Of a stretch of DNA of 64,000 nt, positions 15,990 to 24,149 are shown in pieces. This DNA comes from Polyangiaceae bacterium (lineage in GTDB: Bacteria > Myxococcota_A > Polyangia > Polyangiales > Polyangiaceae). Both the position numbers and the translations under genes were made by a program. Position 1 is the first letter of the stretch; each line of letters opens with the position of its first letter. The stretch is from the NCBI GenBank assembly GCA_016712345.1, contig JADJRH010000001.1, positions 1,984,001-2,048,000 of the forward strand. The letters are read 5' to 3'. The notes beneath the pieces were generated by a model. The model made no database searches, was not told the origin of the DNA, and was given only the letters and a program-made list of their open reading frames with translations.

Positions 15990-16622
15990 ATGCGCCGGGT
16001 GCGAACGACGCTTCGTTGGTCCACGGGCTTTGCGCTTGCGGTAGCGGTGCTCTGTGGGGGCGCCCGCGGGCAGGCGGCTCCACCCCAATTTGGATTGGGC
16101 ATTACCGCGGGCGCCGCCGGCGTTGCGAAAAACAGCCGCATTTGGGACGAAACGGTGATGCACCTCGGCGCCCGGGGTGACCTGATCTTTGGGCGCGACG
16201 GGTCAAACGGGTTTGGAATTGGGCCGTACGCCGAGGTGCTCACGCACGATTTTGGGGAGCTTCAAACAGGGGCCGGCGCGAGTTTTCTCATCCCTGTGCA
16301 CGAGCTTTTTCCGATTGTGCTTTCAGGCGGCGGGTATTTGCGCATCCCTTGGCAAGACGGTTCGGGCCCGCTCGCGGGCACCAACTTTGGTGTGGAGCCG
16401 GGCCTTGCGGGCACGATTTTCTTTGGGACGCGAAGTTTTAATTTTCACAACGCCTACGAAATTACGGTCGGCGTGATCGGTCAGGCGCGTTTTGGCCTGG
16501 GTGAATCGCGCGAGTCGAGCTTTGTTGTCGCCGCGCAAATTGATTGGGCCGCGCTCTGGGTACCGTGGGTGTTCGTGATTCACGGCTTGCAAGAATCGCC
16601 CGAAGCGCAGCGAATTAAGTAA
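15990..16622 (+). CDS. Secreted or outer-membrane beta-barrel-like protein
   Basis: 210 aa with a signal peptide (basic MRRVRTTLRW, hydrophobic STGFALAVAVL, cleavage near GARGQA). The mature part has alternating strands rich in Gly and aromatic residues (FGLGITAGAAGV, GFGIGPYAEVL, YEITVGVIGQARFGLG), consistent with a small outer-membrane barrel. No specific family recognised. It lies 29 bases after the unknown cassette on the same strand but has its own signal and is probably separate. Confidence 0.65.
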   Translation: MRRVRTTLRWSTGFALAVAVLCGGARGQAAPPQFGLGITAGAAGVAKNSRIWDETVMHLGARGDLIFGRDGSNGFGIGPYAEVLTHDFGELQTGAGASFLIPVHELFPIVLSGGGYLRIPWQDGSGPLAGTNFGVEPGLAGTIFFGTRSFNFHNAYEITVGVIGQARFGLGESRESSFVVAAQIDWAALWVPWVFVIHGLQESPEAQRIK

Positions 16623-16703
16623 ACCCGGCGATCGGAGCCGCGTGATGCCCGAGGTTTAAGAAATGTGGAATTGGGTAGCCACCGGGCTACCTTCTATACG
16701 GCG

Positions 16704-16907
16704 ATGCGTATTGGTACCAAAGAACTCAAAAATCGACTCAGCCGCTACCTCGAACTTGCTCGCGCCGGCGAAGCCATTCAAGTCACATCGCGAGGCAAAG
16801 TTGTCGTTGAGCTGCGCGCCGTGAAACCCGTCGTCCCTCGCGTCGTCGCCGGCTCCCCCCGGCTCATCTCGGCCATGGTTCTTGAGGATCGCGGCGGCCA
16901 CGTCTGA
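16704..16907 (+). CDS. Orphan Phd/YefM-type antitoxin
   Basis: 67 aa from the ATG at 16704. MRIGTKELKNRLSRYLELAR and GEAIQVTSRGKVVVEL match the DNA-binding half of Phd/YefM (VapB-type) antitoxins almost residue for residue. The C-terminal toxin-binding tail is short. No toxin gene follows: the next 180 bases contain no PIN or RelE-like frame. It may be a solitary regulator or the remains of a toxin-antitoxin locus. Confidence 0.72.
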   Translation: MRIGTKELKNRLSRYLELARAGEAIQVTSRGKVVVELRAVKPVVPRVVAGSPRLISAMVLEDRGGHV

Positions 16908-17095
16908 AGTCATGCGCGTGACCGATCCGCACTGAAAGTGCGCCGATCGGTCGACCCGGCGGTATTCGCGTGAAGTGGGCTTGCGAGGGTTGACGACGAG
17001 CCCCCGCGCCCAGGGGTTACGCCGGGCGGGGCGGTTTCCTGCGCGCCCGATGTGTACGCACAAGAAATGGGAAGGTTAATGTGTACGCAGGGAGG

Positions 17096-17812
17096 TTAAA
17101 ACACGCCGCAAATGGCGGGCTCGTTGCAATTTCTACCAATCCACCGGCAGTCAAACTGGAAATCTTGATTGATGAGACAGTCATCTTCGGGGCCGGCTTC
17201 GGAGTTGACACACGCGTCGTCGGTGGGCGCGAAGCACAGGCATCCCAGGCAAACGTCGATGGGGAAGTCAAACGGGCGGGTTTTTAGGTCGTCGCCGCCG
17301 AGCGTTCGGCCGCGCGCGACCACGCGGGCGATGACTTTTCCGCCGCCGGAGTTGGCGAGAGCAAACGCGGTTCCCGGGTCGATCAGGAGCGCTTCGGCCA
17401 AGCCGCGGCCGGGTTCGGTCCCGCTCGCCGGGTCGATAAAGCCGGTGACAGGGAAGCTGAATTGCGCGTTGCCAGCCGAGTTTTGAACGGGGGTTACGCC
17501 GTCTTCGGCGAAGATTTGCACGTCCACCGAGGTGACCGAGATGCGGGACGTTTCGATTTGGAGTTTGGTTTCGTCGCCGCGTTTCACGAGCTGATTTCCA
17601 AGCTCCAAGATCGCGTAATAGTTGCAATTGTACCGCACGTCGAGCGCACCGGAGCCGAGGTTCGCGCCGTCGATGCTGGTGGCGTCACACGTCTGGGCTT
17701 TGACACCGATGATGAAAAACGGGGCCTCGGCATCCACGCAACCGGGGGCGGTGAGCACGCCCGTCGCGCCGAGCAAAGCAAGGGCCGCAAAACCTTTCCA
17801 AAGGTGTTTCAT
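17096..17812 (-). CDS. Cysteine-rich lipoprotein of unknown function
   Basis: 238 aa from the ATG at 17812 (an upstream frame to 17899 lacks a signal). The signal peptide MKHLWKGFAALALLGATGVL ends in TAPGC, a lipobox. The mature part has beta-rich segments (LDVRYNCNYYAILELGNQLV, SVDVQIFAEDGVTP) and a Cys-rich end (CLGCLCFAPTDDACV and CNEPAICGVF). No family recognised. Probably attached to the outer membrane. Confidence 0.7.
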   Translation of the reverse strand: MKHLWKGFAALALLGATGVLTAPGCVDAEAPFFIIGVKAQTCDATSIDGANLGSGALDVRYNCNYYAILELGNQLVKRGDETKLQIETSRISVTSVDVQIFAEDGVTPVQNSAGNAQFSFPVTGFIDPASGTEPGRGLAEALLIDPGTAFALANSGGGKVIARVVARGRTLGGDDLKTRPFDFPIDVCLGCLCFAPTDDACVNSEAGPEDDCLINQDFQFDCRWIGRNCNEPAICGVF

Positions 17813-18094
17813 ACGCCGTTCAACCGTTCTTTCCGCAGCATGCAACGAAGACTCGTTCAGCTTATCTGTGCCTCGGCGCCATGGCCAAAGGTTCGGCAAT
17901 TTTCGTTCGCACCGTGCTTAACGTCGCGTCCCGCCGCCCGACTTCGGCTCACGATCCAGAGCGGCGGCTGAAACGCCACGCAATGACCGGGCGCGTTTCG
18001 GTACCTCCGTGATCTCCGTGCCTCCGCGTTGATTACGACGTGTCAGGTGGCTGGGCATGTCAGATCTTGGCTGGGCGCGTCTGTATGCGACGTG
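17813..18094. other. Intergenic region between a lipoprotein gene and aroKB
   Basis: No gene seen. Two TGTCAGGT/TGTCAGAT words occur near 18040-18065 and a TGTCAGGTTT near 18092, close to the end of the aroK-aroB gene. No clear terminator hairpin was found. Confidence 0.4.
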
Positions 18095-19793
18095 TCAGGT
18101 TTCTACCGCTTCAAGGTAGAGCGCGCTCAGGTCTGACAGGGCAATGGGATGGACAAACGCTTGGCCTTCGTCGCGAAGGAAGACGGCGCGGACCTTGTTT
18201 TGAAGGCGTTTTTTGTCGTTTACAAGGTAGGGTAGAGCGGCCTGGACATCGGCGCGTGTGAGGCGGGTAGGTAGGCCGAGGGTAGATAGGAGTTGAGTGA
18301 TCCGTTCTACAACGTGCGACGGAGTGAATCCGAGGCGTTTTCCAACCCGGAGCGCCCCGACAATTCCCAGCGAAACGGCCTCCCCATGGGTAAGATTGTC
18401 AAACCCGCCGGCCGCTTCAAGCGCGTGGCCGAGGGTATGGCCAAAGTTGAGGACGGCACGCGAAAGAGGGGCCGACGGGTCTTCGCGTTCATCGGCGGCG
18501 ACAATGGTCGACTTGACCCGAGCGGCACCGAAGACAGCGGTTTCTACCGTGGGTAGATCGCGCGCGGCGAGCGAAAGGGCGTGCTCTTCAACGTAGTTGA
18601 GAAGGGTAGGGTCGGCAACGGCGGCAGACTTGACGATCTCGGAAAGCCCTGAAACATAGGCCCGGTGCGCTTCTGTGGTGACGTGGCGTGGGTCTATCAC
18701 AACGGCCGAGGGTTGATGGAAGGTTCCCACGGCGTTTTTGGCAAACCCCAGGTCTACCCCGGTTTTGCCGCCGATGGCTGCATCGGCCATGGAGAGAAGG
18801 GTTGTTGGGACACTTACCCATTTGACGCCGCGAAACAAAAGGGATGCAGCCAATCCGGCCATGTCGCTCACCACTCCACCCCCGAGGGCGACAATCACCG
18901 TTGAGCGATCAGCGCCTTGTTCCACCGCGTTTTCAAGGATTGTCTGCACGCCGGCGAGGGTTTTGTTGGTTTCACCGGGGCGCAAAACAACGGTGGCGAG
19001 TGGAGTGGAGTGGAGGTGTGAAACGGTTTCGATAAACGTGAACCCCCAAAGCGCCTGAACGGTAAAGTCGGTCACCACCATCCAATGGGAAGGTTGAAGG
19101 GTAGAAAGCACGTCCGCAACAAGTTGAGCGGCGTTTGCAGTTGTGGGTAGATTGGCCGATTTTTGCGCAAAAACGTGCGATTTTGGCGAGGCAAAACGCA
19201 CGGGGTAAGACCGCGCGCCGAGTGAAACAACAATGGCAGGGTTTTTCCAAGCGCGGATCACGGCGTTGGCGGCCTGCTCGGCGGTGCACCCTTCTGTACA
19301 CACAGAAGCGTGGGCCTCTGCGTACACATTCGCCCGTTGAGCCAGCAGTTCACGCACTTTTTCAAGCGGATTGGGGGCCGCGTGGAGCAATGGGCGAACC
19401 GGCCCATGGGTAGATCGGTCGAGCAAGGTTTGAGCTGGAGCGGTCAGAGTAACCACCCTGGCGCTCGAAAACGCTGCGGCTCGACTTTTTGGGTGCAGAA
19501 GAGTTCCACCCCCGACGGCAATGACGGAAGGGGTAGAATCGCCGAGCACCTTTTGAAACGTTTCGGCCTCGATTTCTCGAAAAAACGCTTCACCTGAATG
19601 GTCAAAAAATCTCCACCACCGAGTGGACTGTCAGACCGCGCTCTTGAGCTGCGGCTACCACCCGATCGTCGAGATCGATAAAAGGCGCACCCACGCTGTC
19701 GGCCACAATCCGACCGACTGTAGATTTGCCGGCGCCCATGAAACCGCTCAAAACAAGGTGAAGAGGAGCCACCGTTTCCCTCTTTGTGTACAC
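18095..19793 (-). CDS. aroKB: Shikimate kinase-3-dehydroquinate synthase fusion, joined by an apparent +1 frameshift
   Basis: Two frames make one protein. The first (19793 to 19602) encodes the start of shikimate kinase: P-loop GFMGAGKST, then FIDLDD, ending at TGA after VVEIF. The second (open to 18095) holds the rest of shikimate kinase (VIAVGGGT, GPVRPLL) and a complete 3-dehydroquinate synthase (VALGGGVVSDMAG, GGKTGVD, SEIVKSA, NFGHTLGHALEA). Skipping one T of the six-T run at 19604-19609 restores DHSGEAFFREIE, exactly the family sequence. The stop context is UUU UGA C with GGAG one codon upstream of UUU, as in prfB. It could be programmed frameshifting, a real mutation or a homopolymer sequencing error. 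Start: GTG at 19793, or GTG at 19772, which has AGAGGG upstream. It lies 24 bases after aroC. Confidence 0.9.
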
Positions 19794-19817
19794 AACTACC
19801 GTGGTGCTCCACTTCCC

Positions 19818-20984
19818 CTAAAACTCTCTCACCTGGGTGAGATATCCGTCCAAATTGCGCCTGAGTTCGCGCAGGCTGTCGCCGCCGACTTTTTCAACCA
19901 ATGCGTCGGCAAGCACCAGAGCCAACATCGCCTCACCTACCACCGACGCGGCCGCCACTGCGCACACATCACTTCGCTCAAAAGCGGCGTCAAACGGGCG
20001 TTTGGTGGTGACATCGACCGACGGAAGAGCCTTTTTCAAGGTTGAAATGGGTTTCATAGCCGCGCGCGCGACGAGCGGCATACCATTGGTAATTCCACCT
20101 TCGAGCCCACCCGCCCAATTGGTGGGTCGCGTAAACGAGCGCGTGTCGTCGTTGTAATGAATGGGGTCATGCGCGGCCGATCCGTTGCGCCTCGACACCT
20201 CAAATGCAGGCCCCAACTCCACCCCTTTAATGGCCTGAATGCTCATCAGCGCCTGCGCAATGCGCCCGTCGAGTTTGCGATCCCACGAAACGTGGCTCCC
20301 GAGACCCGGAGGTACACCTGTGGCGATCACTTCAAACAAGCCGCCCACCGAGTCACCCGCGTGTGCGGCCAGCCGAATTTGCTCGCGCATTTGCTCCTCG
20401 GCTTCGGCGTCAAAACACGCGAGATCCGAAGCGCGCGAGCGCGTGCGAATTTCAGCCAACGGCAATTCTGTGCGAGGCACATGCGCCGCGCCGATCGCGA
20501 GCACGTGCGCAAACACATCAATCCCGAGCAGCGACAGAAGCTTTTTGCACACCGCACCCGCTGCAACGCGCGCCGCTGTTTCACGCGCGCTCGCTCGTTC
20601 GAGAACGTCACGCATGTCGCGCCGATCGTATTTGATCGCGCCCGCGAGATCGGCGTGACCCGGCCGCGGCCGCGTCATTGGGTTTGGCGCGATCTCAAAG
20701 GGCGCCGCGCTCATGTGAGCCGTCCAGCGTTCGTGGTCGCGATTTTGAATAACCATCGCGATGGGACTGCCGAGCGTTTCTCCGCCGCGAACACCCGAAG
20801 AAAAATGCACTTGGTCGTGCTCGATTTTCATGCGCCCGCCGCGGCCGTAACCGCGCTGACGGCGCGCGAGATCCACATCTACATCCGCCGCAAGGAGCGG
20901 CACGCCGGCGGGGAAGCCTTCGAGAATGGCAACCATCTCCGGCCCGTGTGACTCACCCGCAGTGAGGAAGCGTAAGCGACCCAT
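19818..20984 (-). CDS. aroC: Chorismate synthase
   Basis: 388 aa from the ATG at 20984. Last enzyme of the shikimate pathway: converts EPSP to chorismate with reduced FMN. Family signatures are visible: LRFLTAGESHGPEMVAILEG at the N-terminus, RRQRGYGRGGRMKIE, the FMN/EPSP-binding ASARETAARVAAGA and the C-terminal RRNGSAAHDP, then GGLEGGITNG and RPFDAAFERSDVCAV. Length is normal. It is the first gene of an aroC-aroK-aroB operon on the minus strand and is divergent from the yggU-dapF operon, so promoters for both lie in 20985-21061. Confidence 0.96.
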   Translation of the reverse strand: MGRLRFLTAGESHGPEMVAILEGFPAGVPLLAADVDVDLARRQRGYGRGGRMKIEHDQVHFSSGVRGGETLGSPIAMVIQNRDHERWTAHMSAAPFEIAPNPMTRPRPGHADLAGAIKYDRRDMRDVLERASARETAARVAAGAVCKKLLSLLGIDVFAHVLAIGAAHVPRTELPLAEIRTRSRASDLACFDAEAEEQMREQIRLAAHAGDSVGGLFEVIATGVPPGLGSHVSWDRKLDGRIAQALMSIQAIKGVELGPAFEVSRRNGSAAHDPIHYNDDTRSFTRPTNWAGGLEGGITNGMPLVARAAMKPISTLKKALPSVDVTTKRPFDAAFERSDVCAVAAASVVGEAMLALVLADALVEKVGGDSLRELRRNLDGYLTQVREF

Positions 20985-21061
20985 CGTCGCCGTATGATAC
21001 AGTGTCCTACGTGGCACACGAAGACGGGTGCTCACCGTCGTTGCGAGAGTGGGAAAAGCTC

Positions 21062-21352
21062 ATGATCACCGATCGTTCGTTCGGATCGCGGATCAGTGTG
21101 CACGTTCGTCCGCGCTCGTCGCGGTCGGCGATCTTGGGCGTTCGTGAAGGTGCGCTCGAAGTGGCGCTCACATCGCCGCCGGCCGACGGCGCAGCCAACT
21201 CGGAGTTGCTCGGCGTGCTTGCAAAAGCGCTCGATGTTCGCCGAACCGATTTAACGATCGCCATTGGAATGAGTTCGCGAAACAAAGTGATCGACGTGAA
21301 CGGCGTGTTGCCGGATGAAGCGCGCCGCAGGCTTCAAAAGGCAAAGCGATGA
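21062..21352 (+). CDS. YggU/DUF167 family protein
   Basis: 96 aa from the ATG at 21062; a GTG at 21002 would add 20 residues. ISVHVRPRSSRSAILGVREG, LEVALTSPPADGAANSELLG and SSRNKVIDVNG are the conserved DUF167 core. The family is a small cytoplasmic alpha/beta protein of unclear function, often found near genes of cell-wall or proline metabolism. The stop overlaps the ATG of dapF, so the two are coupled. Confidence 0.88.
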   Translation: MITDRSFGSRISVHVRPRSSRSAILGVREGALEVALTSPPADGAANSELLGVLAKALDVRRTDLTIAIGMSSRNKVIDVNGVLPDEARRRLQKAKR

Positions 21353-22287
21353 GCACCAAAGTCGCCTTTGAAAAATGGGAGGGCCTCGGCAACGACTTCG
21401 TTCTCGTGGAGGCCGATCCGTTTGATTGGTCCGACGATCGCGTGCGACAGGTCTGCGACCGGCGAAGGGGCGTGGGTGCCGACGGTGTACTCTTTGTGAG
21501 CCGCGGATCGCCGATGGAGCTACCGCGAATGGTGGTTCGAAATGCCGACGGATCGCGCCCCGAAATGTGCGGCAACGGCATTCGGTGCGTTGCGGGTTAT
21601 CTCGTGCGCCACGTAAAAAAGGCCGCGGGCGTTGTCACCATTGCCACCGATGCCGGGCCCAAACGCTGCGATGTTTCCGTGGCCGGCAATCAATACGAAG
21701 TGACCGTTGCCATGGGCCCCGCTCGGCCCGATGGTCGCCTCGCCGTGAAGTTAAACGGTGCGCTCCACGACTTCATGTTCGTCAACGTTGGCAATCCCCA
21801 CGCGGTCACGTTTGAGCGTTACAACGAGGCCGAGATCGACGCGGTGGGGCCGCGCGTTGCAACCCACCCCGAAGGTGGCACAAACGTTGAGTTTTGCCGG
21901 ATTGTTCAGAGCGACACTCTGCTTGGTGAAACGGCGTTGGCACCACCGCAACAAGGTCACTTGTGCAATGGTGTACACATTGGAGCTGCCCAAGCGGTTT
22001 CAGACAGTGTACACACTGGTGTTGGTGTACACAAGGCGGCGCACAACACGCCGCGCATTGATGTTGTCGTATGGGAGCGAGGTGTTGGGCGCACCCTGGC
22101 GTGTGGTACCGGCGCGTGCGCGGTTGCCGCCGCGGCATGTGCCTCCGGGCACTTTTCGTTTGATACGCCCGTGCGCGTGCGTTTGCCCGGCGGCGACCTG
22201 ATCATCACGGTCGAAGCGAACTCGTGGCAGGCCACCATGCGCGGGCCGGCGCGGCGGGTGTACACCGGAGATCTGGAGTTCGAGTGA
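21349..22287 (+). CDS. dapF: Diaminopimelate epimerase with a species-specific insertion
   Basis: 312 aa; the family is usually about 275. Converts LL- to meso-diaminopimelate for peptidoglycan and lysine. The first catalytic Cys is in MCGNGIRC, the second in ERGVGRTLACGTGACA, with GLGNDFVLV at the start and GNPHAV in the middle. Between NVEFCRIV and VVVWERG lies an extra segment of about 40 residues (about 21908-22060) with three GTGTACAC palindromes in its DNA. It is a surface loop between domains, so activity may be kept. The gene overlaps yggU (ATGA) and the following signalling gene (GTGA). Confidence 0.93.
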   Translation: MSTKVAFEKWEGLGNDFVLVEADPFDWSDDRVRQVCDRRRGVGADGVLFVSRGSPMELPRMVVRNADGSRPEMCGNGIRCVAGYLVRHVKKAAGVVTIATDAGPKRCDVSVAGNQYEVTVAMGPARPDGRLAVKLNGALHDFMFVNVGNPHAVTFERYNEAEIDAVGPRVATHPEGGTNVEFCRIVQSDTLLGETALAPPQQGHLCNGVHIGAAQAVSDSVHTGVGVHKAAHNTPRIDVVVWERGVGRTLACGTGACAVAAAACASGHFSFDTPVRVRLPGGDLIITVEANSWQATMRGPARRVYTGDLEFE

Positions 22288-24134
22288 CGTCAAGGATCAC
22301 CCTCGGACCGCCGCTTGTGGGCGCGCCGATGTCGACCGATGCGCCGTTTTCGCTGGCGTTTGGTGAACGACACGGTGAGGGCGCGCGCCAAGTCACGGTG
22401 CTCGCCGTGGTGGCCGATGAAGTCACCGCCGACTTGTTTCGCCGGGTGCTCTCGCGCGATCGCCTGCTCCTCGCGGGTGACATGGCGGAAGGGATCGCAC
22501 TCGCCGAAGCCGAAGCCCCCGAGATCGTTTTTGTGGACGTGGGCGTGGCCGACGGCGCCGGGCTCGCGCTCGTTCATCACATTAAAGTGGTTGCCGCGGG
22601 CTCCACCGTGTTTGCGCTCGCCGGCGCCGACGTGGTTGCGGCCGGAGCGCACGCGGTGGCACTCGGAGCCGCCGGGCTTTTTATTTTGCCGCTCGGCGGT
22701 GATGAAGTGCTCAACGCCGTGCACGCGGTGCGCGCGCGTTTGGTGGAGCGGGCGGCGCGCGGCCAGTTGCTCGCGGACCTTCGAGCGCACACCCGCGCGA
22801 GTGAATGGCTGCGGCGCATGGTTGAAATCGCCGATGCGCCCGATTGGGAAATGATCGCGGCCGAAGTGGCCGACGTGCTCGCCGAAGCCACCGGTGCATC
22901 GGGCGCGATTGTGTACGTTGCGCGCGACGAACGCGACGGCGAGCTTGCTCAACGCGCGGCCACCGCCGCGATCGAAGCGCCGCTTTTTGGCACCGAAACA
23001 GAACTTTTGGAGCGCGCGCGCCGCGAGCAGCTCACAGCGGTTCGGCTCACGGCGCGCAAAGTCACTGTGGGTTTGGCGCTTCTTCCGCCGGCCCCGCCCA
23101 AATCCAACGAAGGGCACGCCGCTTCGCTCGACGGCATTGTTCGATTGCTCGCAACCCAGGCGGCCACGTCGTTTGCGCTGCGCCTTGAACGCGAGCGCGC
23201 ATCGAGCGTGGCGCTCATGAAAGACCCCTCGTCGAGTGCGTACTCATTTGCGTACTACGTGGACGTTGCCGGCCGCGAAATCGACCGCGCGCGCCGCTAT
23301 TCGAGGCGCTTTTCAATCGCGACAATTGTTCTCGGTGTTCCCGGCGAAGACGGCGCTGTCTCGCTTGCCAACCCCGCCGATTCGCCGCGCGCCGCGGAGC
23401 TTGGCGACAAACTTCTCAGCGCGGTGACCGACATCGACGTGGTGGCGCGCATCGACGAAAACGAGTTTCACCTCCTTCTCCCCGAAACCGAAGGCCTTGG
23501 CGCCCATGCGGTCCGCCGCCGCATCCTCGCCAAGCTTGCGAGCGGAAATGAGCGCCGACTCATTCCGCGCGGCGTGCTTGTCGGCATGGCCACGTTTCCG
23601 CACGATGGCCAAAACTTGGCGCAGTTGCTCCGCGTGGCGCGCCGCCGCGCCGACAGCGCCGCCGATTCCATCGTGCACAGCTTCGCCAGCGCCGATCCTT
23701 CGCTCGCCGAGCTTGTCTCGGGCCGCGTTCGCAACGTGGGCAGCGCCGCTTCCGATCTGTTTGCCGCGCGACCGTTTTCGCTTGCCCGGAGCGACGCGGC
23801 AGCTCTCGCGGTGACCGCCGTGACCGAAGCGATGCGCGGCGGACCGGTGCTCGTCGTGGCGGCTCATCACAGCGGCGTCACCATCGGCGGAGCGATTCGA
23901 ACGCTTCTCGGCGCCGGACGCGAAGGAGTCACCGTGCACACCATCGATACATCGTCTTCGCCCGGCGCCATCTCCACTGAAGCACTGGCTGTATTCGCAG
24001 AGCACGGAGCGTACGCGATGGTTGGAAAAGTCGACGGCAACAACGTGCGCGGATGCCATGCGGCCGACCCTTTCTTTGTGGACCTCGTTGCGGAGCGCAT
24101 CGGCCGAGCGGCCGGCGTTCGTGTTCTCGGTTGA
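22284..24134 (+). CDS. Receiver-GAF-degenerate GGDEF signalling protein
   Basis: 616 aa from the GTG at 22284, which overlaps the dapF stop and has GGAG 5 bases upstream; ATG at 22329 is an alternative. Order of domains: residues 25-145 receiver-like (APEIVFVDVGVADGAGLALV, with the phosphorylatable Asp in FVDVG), 180-310 GAF-like, 330-470 GGDEF-like (IDRARRYSRRFSIATIVLGV, then VGMATFPHDGQN), and 490-616 an extra alpha/beta domain with LVVAAHHSGVTIGGAI. The GGDEF signature loop reads RIDENEFHLLLP, so the two glycines needed for diguanylate cyclase activity are missing. It probably acts as a sensor or scaffold. It is co-transcribed with dapF and the next receiver gene. Confidence 0.8.
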   Translation: MTSRITLGPPLVGAPMSTDAPFSLAFGERHGEGARQVTVLAVVADEVTADLFRRVLSRDRLLLAGDMAEGIALAEAEAPEIVFVDVGVADGAGLALVHHIKVVAAGSTVFALAGADVVAAGAHAVALGAAGLFILPLGGDEVLNAVHAVRARLVERAARGQLLADLRAHTRASEWLRRMVEIADAPDWEMIAAEVADVLAEATGASGAIVYVARDERDGELAQRAATAAIEAPLFGTETELLERARREQLTAVRLTARKVTVGLALLPPAPPKSNEGHAASLDGIVRLLATQAATSFALRLERERASSVALMKDPSSSAYSFAYYVDVAGREIDRARRYSRRFSIATIVLGVPGEDGAVSLANPADSPRAAELGDKLLSAVTDIDVVARIDENEFHLLLPETEGLGAHAVRRRILAKLASGNERRLIPRGVLVGMATFPHDGQNLAQLLRVARRRADSAADSIVHSFASADPSLAELVSGRVRNVGSAASDLFAARPFSLARSDAAALAVTAVTEAMRGGPVLVVAAHHSGVTIGGAIRTLLGAGREGVTVHTIDTSSSPGAISTEALAVFAEHGAYAMVGKVDGNNVRGCHAADPFFVDLVAERIGRAAGVRVLG

Positions 24135-24149
24135 GAAAGGATCGCCGCG

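Noticed and set aside
22290..23117. 275-aa minus-strand frame opposite the signalling protein
   Set aside because: Antisense shadow: no family similarity and no start signal, while the opposite strand shows receiver and GGDEF-like domains.
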